Assembly: GCF_000350225.1 (NCBI RefSeq)
Contig: NW_005179334.1
Span: forward strand, 186,001 to 250,000
Length of the DNA stretch: 64,000 nucleotides
Reading direction: 5' to 3'
From: Chondrus crispus
Lineage: Eukaryota > Rhodophyta > Florideophyceae > Gigartinales > Gigartinaceae
The position numbers were made by a program, and so were the translations under genes. Shown in pieces: positions 1 through 9,454 of this stretch. The notes beneath the pieces were generated by a model. That model made no database searches, had not been told where the DNA came from, and worked only from the letters and a program-made list of their open reading frames with translations. Position 1 is the first letter of the stretch. Each line of letters opens with the position of its first letter.

Positions 1-264
1 ACTACAGCTCAAAAATCACACGACTGCAGACCGCAAAACTGCACCGCCGTCGACAGGGGGAGTGTCATGAGAGCCATAAAAACAAACGTCGACGCCGCAA
101 CAGCAATGCGTCGGCAGTCATGAGAGCCATATGCACACACGTGGCACACGTACAACAGCGATCAACTCACCACGATCGCCGCCGGCCTACGGATCACTAG
201 CATCCCTACATAAGGTAGATAAGCACGCGACCCCAGTAAACCTAGGCATCGATCTTGCATCACA
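1..264 (+). mobile_element. 3' end of a Ty1/copia element (cut by window edge)
   Basis: Bases 1-62 are the internal 3' tail of a copia element and end in a purine tract (AGGGGGAG, 55-62). The LTR follows. The whole stretch is nearly the same as 59515-59759, the 3' end of the copia element at 55.1 kb, which fixes orientation and family. The rest of the element lies left of the window. It differs from the 59.6-kb LTR mainly by about 18 extra bases near the LTR start. Confidence 0.8.
63..264 (+). repeat. copia LTR (202 bp) with internally repeated start motif
   Basis: The LTR starts TGTCATGAGAGCCAT directly after the purine tract and ends GCATCACA, giving TG...CA termini. The start motif (TCATGAGAGCCATA) recurs about 55 bases further in. 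Related LTRs are at 13377-13528 (short form without the repeat) and 59575-59759. Confidence 0.75.
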
Positions 265-500
265 GGGGCGGCGGTGATTTTGAGCTTAACAAGGTCGTTT
301 GGATACCAGGTTACGCCAATCCAGCAGGCCCCTTAACGAAGTGCGACAGCCCGTTACCCGAGACGTTATAACTTGTGCTCTTTTGATGGAACACTTCCGT
401 TACAGTTCAATAAGACAGAATTAAGATCTTCAAATGCATCTTTGGGATAGCCTTCTACTTCAAAAAGGGAGGAGTATCAATCATGAGTTGTACCACTGTA

Positions 501-524
501 CACCGGGGACGGGATTTAGTGTCA
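501..524 (+). repeat. left terminal inverted repeat of pogo-like transposon
   Basis: CACCGGGGACGGGATTTAG... pairs with the right end at 2594-2618 with one base indel and one mismatch. It is preceded by the TA target site. Confidence 0.85.
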
Positions 525-699
525 GCGCTAAATTAGTGTCACACTGTAAATAGTGTCACTGACACTAATACCTGTCACAGCCCGGGACGACGACGGATCA
601 ATACAAACATGCAACATGCCCCTTTTGTTGAGCCATACCACTCTCACCGCTAACATCAAGTATATTTCTACCATTCGAATTCACTACACCTGCGACAAC

Positions 700-2351
700 A
701 TGTCGCTGTCAGCGTTACCGATCGTCGCGGCTCTAAATAGGGCAACAGCAGATCGCGCATCAAGAGTTGCGAACGCAGAACCTTCCCCGACATCCAGCGA
801 TGTCCCCGTCGCCGCTTCGGCGGTATCTGATGAAACGCCAGATGCCCCGACACCTACCAAGAGGCGAAACATTCAATTGGTGCTGACTAAACACCAAAGG
901 ACGCAGATTGCACGCTGGATGGTGTCAGAGGAACAAGCTGGTCCTGTAGTGCACATATGCACACGTGCAGTTCTGTAATTCCCGGACGATTTTCGTGCCT
1001 CCCCGAACGCGAATATTGCAAGAGCTACGCGGTACTTCCAATCTCGAACAACTACATTACAAGGACACGGAGGGTGCCGTGGTGACTGGAACATCTCTTT
1101 CTCGCGAGTGATGAAGGGCGGAACGCATAGGTACAATCGGAAAGCATCCCACGGTCGAGGAAGAAAACGACGGCCATGGGTAGTTGCTCTCTACAAGGAC
1201 CTTAGTTCTGACTTCGATAGGATGCACAAGGCTGGGGTGAAATTCAACAGATCTTTATTGAGGAGATTGGCTGTCAATCTGATAATGAACTCTGTGAATG
1301 ATACGTACAATGCCAGTATAATTGACTCCAGAACAATGTTACCTATCATCAATTCCATATCTGCCCGATGGATTCAATCATTCACGGAAGCACATGGGAT
1401 TGTTCAGCGTTCACACACCGGTAAGCTCATGGTTTCTCCCAAAAAGCAGGAGCAAATTCATCGAGCTGTCGCCTTCCATTTGGGGACCGTTTGCAGAGAG
1501 TTCCGGGCTGGTCTCTTAAATGAGGACAATATATACAATGCCGACGAGACCCACTTCGTGATAAACATGGACGATCATAAGACAATGGCTCGAAAAAGGG
1601 ACAGTGATGTTTAATACGCCGACGTAGTCTCGGGAGATGATGGAATGACGATGATGATGCTACTGTCAGGCGGACGTGGTGCAGGCCTGGAACCACCGTT
1701 TATGGTATTTCAGAATCGGGATCGAGCCTATCCTTTTCGCGGCATCCCGGAAAACGTTCCAGGAGTATCTTATCGCAGTGGTCCTAAAAGTTGGATGAGG
1801 ATCGTCATGCTCCAATACATGAAAGAACCAAGAGCGATTTGGAAGTTGACGAATGGGAGAAGACGCATACTTTACATGGATAATTGCTCTGGGCATGCAC
1901 TGACAGATGAGCTTAGAAAATGTGTCGATCGCTTGAACACGGAGATACGTCTTTTTCCACCCAACGCTACTGACTTGTTGCAACCCGCCGGCTCTTTATT
2001 ATTCAGAAAATTAAGACAGCATGGAGAAAACGGTGGGATGATTACAAGCTTTACATGATAGAAAACAACATGTACGAAGTTGGGAGAGGCCCAAGGTCTT
2101 CGGGGCGATTGAAGAATCCTGGAAAATATTTCTTTTTAAAGTTAGCAGCAAACGTTGTCAAAGATGTCGCTGCGCAACAGGATAAGGATGGTGTCTCTTA
2201 TGCTCGTAAGGCAATGATCCGGTGCGGTTTGGCGCTGAACTTGAACGGCCTTTGGGAAGAAAGACAGTTGACCCTGCAACTGCAGGAGATTGTCGAAAGT
2301 ACCGTGAAAACTTTGATGGTGTTACAGTGCAAGAGTCGATGGATGTCGTAG
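700..2351 (+). pseudogene. pogo-like DDE transposase, broken
   Basis: The N-terminal part from ATG 700 contains an HTH-like stretch (about 860-1110). The DDE core shows NADET (first Asp, about 1540), YMDNCSGH (second Asp, about 1878) and the family hallmark PPNATDLLQP (about 1960). The reading frame is one frame from 700 to about 1995, interrupted by in-frame TAA at 976-978 and 1612-1614. It then shifts frame near 2000 and ends at 2351. The third catalytic acid, expected right after LLQPA, is Gly (codon 1990-1992). The protein is therefore dead by two stops, one frameshift and one catalytic substitution. Confidence 0.82.
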
Positions 2352-2593
2352 ACCTGGTCCAACAACATACAATAACGCACTGATGATTAGAGGCAGGCAT
2401 GTGAGGTTTTGGTAGGACGAAAATAAATGCTGTAGGCTGTAATGGGATCTAACTTACACTATTCAGTGTTACTTTTAGCGATGTCAGTGACAGTAGTACC
2501 GTTTTTCACTGAAATAGTGTAAGTACGGAAATAGTATCACTGACATTAATATATGTTTCGGGTTTGAGATTTCCACCACGGAAATGGTATCAG

Positions 2594-2618
2594 TGACACT
2601 AAATACCGTCCCCGGGTG
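2594..2618 (-). repeat. right terminal inverted repeat of pogo-like transposon
   Basis: On the minus strand it reads CACCCGGGGACGGTATTTAG..., matching the left end. It is followed by TA at 2619-2620. Confidence 0.85.
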
Positions 2619-3033
2619 TACAGCTATACAAGTGTACAACAGCAATGCAAGCTGATCATGAAGTTTGATATCCTGTTCAATTTACTGTAGATGGTAATGC
2701 AATAATTGCATGGCAGATGCATTCCATGTCAGCCTTCTGACTTGCCCTTGCGTGTCAAATCGAGAAGTCGAATTCACTCCTCTTCAAGGTATAGCCATGC
2801 TTTCACTGCAAATAACGTAGCATACATCCACATCCCCTATCTTTTGTTCGCGCATGAACCTTTAGCAGTGTACTTAAGCTAAACTCCCTCGCGTCGCTTT
2901 GTAGAGGCCAGGGCCTTAGCACAACACTACCTTAGCATCGGATAAAAGCAAATCTAAGGCACTTTGCCTTCTTGATGTAACCCTCAACTCGCCCCCTTCA
3001 TACTGCACTCAGCCTGCCCCTCTAAATAACTAA
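2619..3033. other. no gene seen
   Basis: About 415 bp between the pogo-like element and the HTH fragment. No convincing ORF, repeat or RNA gene was recognised. Confidence 0.5.
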
Positions 3034-3501
3034 ATACAGCTTCAAAGCCCGATTCTATTAACCGAACAGCGTTCACAGACCTTAGCTTGTCCTCCTTATG
3101 GATCCGGTTCCGGAAATAGAAAAGCATCGCGCAAGCTCCTGACAATAGCGCAGAAGCTACACATTGCAGATATTCTCGACAAGGGGCACTGTGTCGAAGC
3201 AATTGAGCGGCAGTTCGGCATCGCAGGGCGCACCGTGCGAGACATCAGAGCTACTGCTCCCACAATACTCGGAGTAGCCAACGAGAGGCCAAAATCACTG
3301 CAAATAAAGACCCGTCAGGCTGTGGGAGTTTTGGCGACTGAATGCCAAGTTTCAGACGCTCAATCGTATTTGAGGTCGGCAAAGCGCGCGTTTCTCACTG
3401 CAAAACACGACAGAGATCCAACGCGGAGCATTCAGACGTTGATTACCGAGTGCATGAAAATAGATGTGACGACGTTACCTATTAATGCCGTCTTCCAATA
3501 G
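3034..3501 (+). pseudogene. psq/CENP-B-type helix-turn-helix protein fragment
   Basis: An open frame runs from the stop at 3031-3033 to TAA 3499-3501. Residues coded at about 3142-3246 read LTIAQKLHIADILDK... then VEAIERQFGIAGRTVRDIR, a good helix-turn-helix of the psq/CENP-B N-terminal kind found in pogo/Tigger transposases and their domesticated relatives. There is no ATG upstream of the helix in this frame; the first is at 3235, past the motif. It is therefore a 5'-truncated copy or an exon. The remaining approximately 85 residues are not recognised. It lies exactly where the last exon of the convergent SKP1 gene would be expected. Confidence 0.5.
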
Positions 3502-3611
3502 TGCCAGTTTTGGGGTCTCACACGGGGCGGCACTAATGGGTAGGGCCCCCTGTACTGGTGCCAACTTCAACAGCGCGCGTGCCGGCGGGTCGCGCGTGCG
3601 CGTGGGCTTAC

Positions 3612-4063
3612 GTTTTGCAGGCTGGATCGAGTAGCGGCTGGGCGTTGAGGAAGTTGGCGGCCTGCGGCGGGGCGCGGGGGGGAAGAAGAAGGTCAGCGGC
3701 GTAGCGGGATGGCGGGGCGGTTGCGGAGGGAGTCGGGAGTCGGGAGTGAGCGGCGCGTACCATGAGGAGGAGGAAGAGGGTGCGGTTGTCGACGTAGACG
3801 AAGGCCATCTCCCAGCTGTCGATCTCCTCGGTGGAGTGCGGGGTGAGGCGGTGGTCATGGTGGAAGGCGTAGAAGTCGATGACCTTTTGCAGGATGGGCG
3901 CGGTGACGGGGCCCATGGGGATGCTCCTGCCGTCGACGACGTCGACGTCGCACACCATGTCCTGCACGAAGCAGATGCGCATGGCAACCGGCTTGGACAC
4001 CTCGAAAATTGCGCCATCGCTCGCGCGCAGCTTGAGCGTGATCGGGCGCGTCGGCTCGGGCAT
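3612..4063 (-). CDS. SKP1: SKP1-like SCF ubiquitin ligase adaptor, 3' end missing
   Basis: Exon 1 (4063-3761, 101 codons) starts MPEPTRPITLKLRASDG and carries the BTB/POZ-like SKP1 N-terminal fold (SDGAIFEV, ILQKVIDFY, TLFLLLM). A 99-bp intron (3760-3662, GTACGC...CCGCAG) joins it in phase to exon 2 (3661-3612), coding AANFLNAQPLLDPACK. This corresponds to the AANYLDIKGLLDVTCK segment of SKP1. Exon 2 ends at a good donor (AAAAC|GTAAGC). In known SKP1 the next segment is the F-box-binding C-terminal region (VANMIKGKTPEEIR...). I cannot find it in the next 600 bp, which are occupied by a transposase-type HTH fragment. SKP1 bridges cullin-1 to F-box proteins; without that segment this copy should not bind F-boxes. 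It is either a truncated copy or has a distant exon. Confidence 0.75.
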
Positions 4064-4577
4064 TGTTGGCGGGCGGGCGCGCCACCGGCGTCTGGGAGGG
4101 GGGGCGGATGGGGAGTATCGCCGGGCTGTGATGCCAAGATCAGACCGATGCCTCCGACCCCCGAAGGTGGCGGAGGCGATGGTGAATTTATTCTGTTTGC
4201 TATGGTGGCCCTAAATGGCTGTGTGCCTTATCTGTGAGGGATGCCTTATCTGGATGGAACCACACGGGCGAAGCGAGCGCGGGGTGCCGGACTGCGGGGA
4301 AGGCGTGGAGTGGTTTGGTTAGGTCAATTGGCAGCCCTTCAAGAAACGTGTGTATTTGGGAGGACGTGTCACACGTGTACGTTTCCATGAGCAGGGTATG
4401 GAGGAAGGAGTTGACCGGCACCTCCACCCCTCGCGGGCTCAGGTGTGGCGTACGACTTGTGCGCACTACGACAATACAAATAGACAGACGGACGTGCTTT
4501 TTGACGACGGGTTTCTAGCAGGGTTTCAAGTTCGTGCAAGTGGAAACAGAAACAGAAACAATCGGGCTACAACTCTG
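4064..4577. other. SKP1 upstream region; no gene seen
   Basis: The first bases upstream of the SKP1 ATG are GC-rich, as expected for its 5' UTR and promoter. Longer open frames on both strands lack recognisable domains and overlap each other, so none is called. Confidence 0.4.
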
Positions 4578-4655
4578 AAACAGCGGCACCCACCTCACGT
4601 CGAACCCGCCATTCTCCGGCAGGTGCCACCCCCTCGGCGTGGGAGGTCGAACAAT
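4578..4655 (-). pseudogene. C-terminal fragment of the secreted HDWE-motif protein
   Basis: The minus-strand translation reads RGWHLPENGGFDVRWVPLF. This matches the last residues of the intact gene at 6159-7511 (KGWHLEENGGFDGRWVQLF), and the DNA is similar too. Similarity fades upstream (above about 4660). It is a truncated duplicate of the gene 2 kb away. Zinc-finger gene A lies between the two copies. Confidence 0.65.
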
Positions 4656-5191
4656 CATGTCTGGCGCTTTCGCACGAAGAAGCCCGAGGTAGGGAGATTG
4701 ATGGAGGTTGCTTCAAAGTCGAGCGCCACACAAAAGACCTGGTTTTGAACCGAGAATGAAATACTTCCATCACTCTCGACCACTCCGTACCGTATACCTC
4801 CATATCTGGGGTTAAATACCACTTCGGTCGGGTGTCTGGATCTCTATATGCGAGCGCTACACGAGAAAAGGCTTTTCGACGTGCGTAGCGGTAGGGCTGT
4901 GCCGAAACCCCGAAAAATAGTATGCTGCAATATCTCTGCCGTCGAGCTTAGCGATAAATATTTTGTTCGGTCGTGTGGAAAACGTAGCCTGGATGAGACC
5001 TAAGAGGTTGTCAGTGTCATATTTCTCCCTTATCGCTTGTTTATTTTCGGGTACATACATTCGACAACTGGTTTCATTGTCCAAGATGAGCGAACAAGGG
5101 CCCGCGACCGGAAATGCCTCAAAAGATTCATCTGGCCGATGATGCCGTTTAGAGAAGGAGCACGAGGAACAAAGCCATGCTCTTTGATGAG

Positions 5192-5200
5192 TATATATAA
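5192..5200 (+). promoter_or_regulatory. TATA box of zinc-finger gene A
   Basis: TATATATAA lies about 110 bp before the ATG at 5311 and is followed by GATGAGTCAATTCTTG. The same TATA plus GATGAGTCAATTCTTG block precedes copies B, D and E at the same distance, which is the main support. Confidence 0.7.
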
Positions 5201-5310
5201 TGATGAGTCAATTCTTGCCTTCTCCAAACGAAGCACAGTTGCACTTCTTCCTGTAAGATAAAACACAATCAAGTCATCACGAGTGATAAAAGTTACCGAA
5301 AACAACAAAA

Positions 5311-5751
5311 ATGGAAAGGGGCCGCTCATCGAAACCACGAAAGGAAATAGCTAAGGAGTACAGGAGCTCTCACGTCGATTCGATATTTATTGCAGACGAA
5401 GCTCTAAAGCGACGAGAGCGAGGCTACAAGGAACGGGGGAGCAACGGATATTTGAAGTGCGACATGCCCGGCTGTGCGGCTTTATTTGTGAAGCTAAGCG
5501 CAAAGGAAAGGCATTGGCGAGGTGTGCATAGGAAGGAACGGCCGTATGGGTGTGAGGCCTCTGGGTGTGAGGCGAGTTTTTTCGAGAAATCTCACCTAAG
5601 GAGACACGAAAACGACATTCATAACAGTAAGCGCTTCGACTGTCCACAATGTGACAAGTCTTATAGCAGGCAGTGGACTTTGTCCAATCATGTGGAAAAG
5701 AATCATGGGGAGGGCAGCAGGAATTCGAACAGGAGGCAGCGTCGCTCATGA
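5311..5751 (+). CDS. three-finger C2H2 zinc-finger protein, copy A
   Basis: 146 residues, intact. The first 45 residues are basic and rich in charge (MERGRSSKPRKEIAKEYRSS...), and are nearly the same in copies B, D and E. Three C2H2 fingers follow: C50-C55-H68-H73, C81-C86-H99-H104, C111-C114-H127-H132. The tail ends RRQRRS. The protein is probably nuclear and binds DNA. Predicted contact residues (helix positions -1/3/6) are K/A/R, E/H/R and R/T/N. The 450 bp upstream are shared with the other copies, including the TATA block. Function is unknown. It could be a host transcription factor family or a gene carried by mobile DNA. Confidence 0.85.
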   Translation: MERGRSSKPRKEIAKEYRSSHVDSIFIADEALKRRERGYKERGSNGYLKCDMPGCAALFVKLSAKERHWRGVHRKERPYGCEASGCEASFFEKSHLRRHENDIHNSKRFDCPQCDKSYSRQWTLSNHVEKNHGEGSRNSNRRQRRS

Positions 5752-6158
5752 GTTGTTCTTTCTCAAGGTTTCAAGAGTATAGATGTGTCGATATTTAATA
5801 AGAATAAAAAGTCACCCTTTTCCTGAAGTATGTGGCACTACTTGATTAAAAGAATAGTTTTGAAACTAACGAATATCATGTGGTGAGAACAACGGCTTGC
5901 GTCGCGACACTTCGTGAGACGTGACAATTGGTTTGTGCAGGAGCACAGCGTGAATTAAAGACACCAAAGCAAAAGGACAACGTCCTGCGAAGAAATAAGC
6001 AAACGAAAGAGAATGATGTAAATGCATGACTAGAGAAAGAAGTAGCTGCAAGGAATTATTTACCTAATGTTAAAGACGGTTCCGGAGCAACAGACACATA
6101 AAACCTAGGACCAGTCCTAGTTTTCAATTCGAAAAGGACCGATCATCATACTACAGCT
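5752..6158. other. 3' flank of zinc-finger gene A; no gene seen
   Basis: The first about 60 bp (TGAGTTGTTCTTTCTC...AATAAAAAG) are shared with the flank of fragment C at 47146, so they belong to the zinc-finger unit and probably hold its poly(A) signal (AATAAAA near 5801-5807). The rest shows nothing recognisable. Confidence 0.5.
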
Positions 6159-7511
6159 CTAAAAAAGCTGCACCCACCTTCCATCAAACCCACCATTCTC
6201 CTCCAGGTGCCAGCCCTTCGGAAGCCATCGCCCACCTCCGACGTTTCCGTCATGCGAGAAAAAGTCGTGCTGTCTAAAGTACGACTCCTCCTTACTGTTT
6301 GGGTCTCCATTAGCCGCTATGCGCTCCGGGTCGGCGTGGGCGCCCGACGTTCCGCCGCTGTCGCCGTCAAGCCGATAGAAGCCCCAGAACCACGACTTCG
6401 TGGGGTACCCGTTCCTGTCCTCGTCCTCGTCCTCGTCGTCCAGCGAGCGCGCGTAAAACGTCTGTAGGCCCGTCGGCACCGAGGGGCCGCCGTCAATCCC
6501 TCCCGCAAGCGGCTCCTCCAAGTAAACCCTGCGTGACGACTCCGTGCCCCAGTGCACGCTGTAGCGCCCGCCGGACCAGTGCGTCGGGAATATGTCGGCG
6601 AGGTCCTGCAGCTCGTACTTGATTCGCGGTATATTGCTAAATGTAAGCCCGTCGCGGTCTTTGCCGTGCTGCAAGTCGTTTGCGTTTGATTGTGTCAGAG
6701 TCTGAGCGTTCCAGTATGACACGGCTTCGCTGTCATCTTGTGGGACGAATATGTAGTGAACGTTCTTTTCGTCATCGCCGTTCACATCGACTTCAGCCTT
6801 GTCGTCTGAAGCGACGTGTCTTGAGACCGTGTCAAAGGCATCTTCCACAAAGTGCAGCTCGCCCCCGTAGAAGCCTGTCATAATTCCAAAACGATTGCGC
6901 TCCTTTCGCTGCTCGGCTTGCCATATCATCGGGTGCGACCCAGAACCTGTGCTCATGAAGTTCAGGTCTCCATCCCCGCGATGACGAATCTTATGGTCGG
7001 AATGTTCTGTGATGACCACGTACACCGCTGTTTCGCCGGAACCCGGGTCGCCAGTGATACCCATCAGGCGAACTTCTATCCTTTCCCAGTCATGGATTGA
7101 CCGGTCTTGCTTGGCATGGTAGACGTGATACAACAACGTTGCCTCTTTCTGCGTCCCATCTTCAGTCATGTACTCGATCATGGATGTGTACATCGTCGGG
7201 CGGATATTCCAGTCCGAGTGGGAAGAGCCATCGATGAAACTGTTGAGATCCTCCCAGTTTTCTTTGTTGTTCGAAAAGTCCTTGTCGTTGTCAAAGTCGA
7301 AGTTGGTGAGCCAGTCGTACCCTCTGCGCTCCGAGCTTTCGTCTGCGCGTTTGAATAGCAATGGGGCATAATATCTCAAGAACTGACGGCGCTGGTCGTA
7401 AGACAAGGACCATGCCTGGCCGTCTGCAAGTGCGGTGATGCTGACCCCGACAAAGAAGAAAGCAAGAAACGAGAAAAACGAACTGCCTAGAGCCATTTGG
7501 GGAGGTAGCAA
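6159..7511 (-). CDS. secreted protein with HDWE motif, Vps62-like fold suspected
   Basis: 450 residues, intact, no intron needed. The N-terminus has a hydrophobic stretch of about 20 residues ending near ALADGQA, a good signal peptide. Conserved-looking blocks are YAPLLFKRADES (about 50), SIHDWERIEVRL (about 155), AVYVVITEHSDHKIRHRGDGDLNF and the C-terminal GWHLEENGGFDGRW. A DWE motif followed by a beta-strand and an EHS/H stretch recalls the DUF946/Vps62 family; a distant resemblance to other secreted families with HDWE is possible. An acidic DEDEDED run lies at about 375-381. A fragment of a second copy lies at 4578-4655. I cannot assign a biochemical role. Confidence 0.7.
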   Translation of the reverse strand: MLPPQMALGSSFFSFLAFFFVGVSITALADGQAWSLSYDQRRQFLRYYAPLLFKRADESSERRGYDWLTNFDFDNDKDFSNNKENWEDLNSFIDGSSHSDWNIRPTMYTSMIEYMTEDGTQKEATLLYHVYHAKQDRSIHDWERIEVRLMGITGDPGSGETAVYVVITEHSDHKIRHRGDGDLNFMSTGSGSHPMIWQAEQRKERNRFGIMTGFYGGELHFVEDAFDTVSRHVASDDKAEVDVNGDDEKNVHYIFVPQDDSEAVSYWNAQTLTQSNANDLQHGKDRDGLTFSNIPRIKYELQDLADIFPTHWSGGRYSVHWGTESSRRVYLEEPLAGGIDGGPSVPTGLQTFYARSLDDEDEDEDRNGYPTKSWFWGFYRLDGDSGGTSGAHADPERIAANGDPNSKEESYFRQHDFFSHDGNVGGGRWLPKGWHLEENGGFDGRWVQLF

Positions 7512-9064
7512 GCAGAGATCTCGATGAGGCTGTGGGAGTGAAACTGCAAATTGTGATCCGATCTCACGATGTATCTATATAGCTGCAATGGCTATAATTT
7601 CGTACTCTCTTTTTCTCGACTGGGGCCTCGTGCGTGATCACGCGACGCTTCCATTCAAAACCGCATAGAAACAGGCACTGGGACTGCCAACAGCGCAAGG
7701 CTCTGTGCGCTGAAGGTGCGGTCCTCGTAACATCGTCGTACAGCAATGCATGAAATTGAAAACGAGTTGATGCAAAGCAATTCGTTCATTTTTTGGCCCG
7801 TCCCAGCTCTTCGCACGGGACCTCTAGAAAGTGGAAGGGGTGCCATCTCAAATTCAGGTCTCTGTGTTATGATTCACATGGATCAGTTTCAGTCCAGGGA
7901 AAACATGGAGTAACCATGTTTGCAAAGTAAGCTTACCCAGGGCCTGTCACGGTCAAACAAACCCGCCACTACACACCCAGATAATCTGGGGCTGTATTGA
8001 CGGTTTTGGTTTGACGGTACAAGTATAGAAGACAAATCGCTTTCCTCTGTCTACGAAGTACGATGCGCAGCTACGTTAAAGGCGTGACACAGTCTGTCCT
8101 TGCTGCCGCACGAGTTGTAAGAGGACCATTTGTAAAGCATAAAGCCTTGGAGTAGGAGCCGAACAAGAGATGCGTTTAGTCATTTTTCGTGCCATCTTCC
8201 GCGAAACGTGAGACGGCTTGTTGGATTGAGAGTAAGATTTTGTTGATCAAATGAGGCTTTGGATTGGTGCGCGGTCTCTTCGTCACCAGACGAGGGGAAT
8301 TGCTCACGAGAGCAGCGCAATGACGAAGTTGCGGCAATGGCACAAACAACTTTTTATTCCGGGGTGCCCTTTTTTTCTCTCTCTCTCTTTCTGGCGACAT
8401 CTACCTCCCTTCTATAAAGATCTAGCAGGCTGTCAGTCGTGTCTGTTTGTAGCAGAAAACAGTATCAGGCTCTTGACCTTTCGCAAGTCTACTTCTAGCT
8501 CTATAGGGCGTCATTTTTTTCTTCCCCAAATCCCTACTGTCTCGCTTCATTCTAAAGATGAGTTTCATAATTGTGGTGCAGCCCTGAAGGATCGCAGAAT
8601 CAAAAACGGATCAACGATCTGGTTCTTGATAGAATTGATTCAACTTCTCGTGGCTTCATCGACAGATTTGATCAAGTGTTGTCACAGCAAGATTGTCAGT
8701 TGACAAGAAAGATCTCCTGGTGAATGAAAGAGAGTGCCGCTGGAGCGGTTGCGCTCCCCGTCCATTGCTACACGTGTAGCTAGATGTCTCGTCAATACTG
8801 AGAGTGACATCCAAACAAAAATTTATATATCGAGTCGGGCTGTATGCGCATTACAATCAGTGGGTTTCGGCCATTGTTGGACGCCGTTGCCACGAGGTTT
8901 GCTTGTTTGAATCAAATGTTCCGTTGAGCACCCCCTGACTTTGTTTTATTCCCGGGCAATGGAAATGCGCAGATGAAAATTTCATCCAATACGAGGTATG
9001 TATAGGACAAGGAATGGGACTAGGGGGGGTTCAGAGGAGTTCGAAAGAAAAGGATCTCGAAAAC
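7512..9064. other. about 1.5 kb without a supported gene
   Basis: This contains the 5' flank of the secreted-protein gene (7512-7600). Beyond it are AT-richer DNA, pyrimidine runs (about 8371-8395) and a 150-codon open frame at 8251-8703. That frame has no domain and low-complexity composition, so it is not called. Confidence 0.4.
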
Positions 9065-9117
9065 AAAAACCAGCCTGTTAAGACACACCCTCAGGGTGTG
9101 TCTTAACAGGCTGGTTT
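9065..9117. repeat. perfect 26-bp-arm hairpin
   Basis: The left arm AAAACCAGCCTGTTAAGACA... (9065-9090) is an exact inverted copy of 9092-9117 around a single C. The core TGTTAAGACACACCCT is shared with the second hairpin at 9270-9326. Confidence 0.9.
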
Positions 9118-9269
9118 TGCTTGCCTTGCCCGGTTTTGCGAGGAATACTTTTAAATTCTTAACAAATACCGTATGCTTCTTCAGCCTTGCTTTTCTTAAA
9201 CTCAAAAATTAAAACGTAAGAGCCAATCATAGCACGCCAAATCACCACTTTGGGCAAAGCAAACTGCAG

Positions 9270-9326
9270 AAAAACGGGGCATGTTAAGACACACCCTCAG
9301 GGTGTGTGTTAACATGCTCCGTTTTT
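9270..9326. repeat. 28-bp-arm hairpin, same core as the 9065 hairpin
   Basis: Arms 9270-9297 and 9299-9326 around a single C, two mismatches. It starts with AAAAA and ends with TTTTT. It shares TGTTAAGACACACCCT with the hairpin 200 bp to the left, but the outer arm sequences differ and have co-varied (CCAGCC versus CGGGGC). Confidence 0.9.
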
Positions 9327-9454
9327 CACATGAACAGAATTCTCAAAAAAACAGAAGTGACAAAATGGCGCTATTTTTATTTTCACTAATCAAGGGGGGG
9401 CCGATGCCATATCATAGGGCAGGCTTCAAGGACTCACACTTGGGCGGGACAAGA

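Larger units (their letters stand above)
501..2618 (+). mobile_element. pogo-like (Tc1/mariner superfamily) DNA transposon, complete but inactive
   Basis: Imperfect terminal inverted repeats of 24-25 bp bound the element: CACCGGGGACGGGATTTAG at 501 and its inverted counterpart ending at 2618. TA sits directly outside both ends (499-500 and 2619-2620), the usual Tc1/mariner target duplication. Subterminal copies of a GTGTCACTGACAC palindrome lie inside both ends (about 555-575 left; 2500-2600 right). The single coding region is a broken transposase. Length 2118 bp, typical of pogo-type elements. Confidence 0.85.

Noticed and set aside
2055..2058. ATGA overlap in the pogo-like transposase
   Set aside because: Homology changes frame about 50 bp upstream, so the overlap is accidental.
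3746..4237. 163-codon plus-strand frame opposite SKP1
   Set aside because: Antisense shadow of the SKP1 exons; the minus strand carries the family motifs and splice sites.
8251..8703. 150-codon open frame
   Set aside because: Low-complexity FFLSLSF-type stretches from a pyrimidine run, no domain, no relatives in the window.
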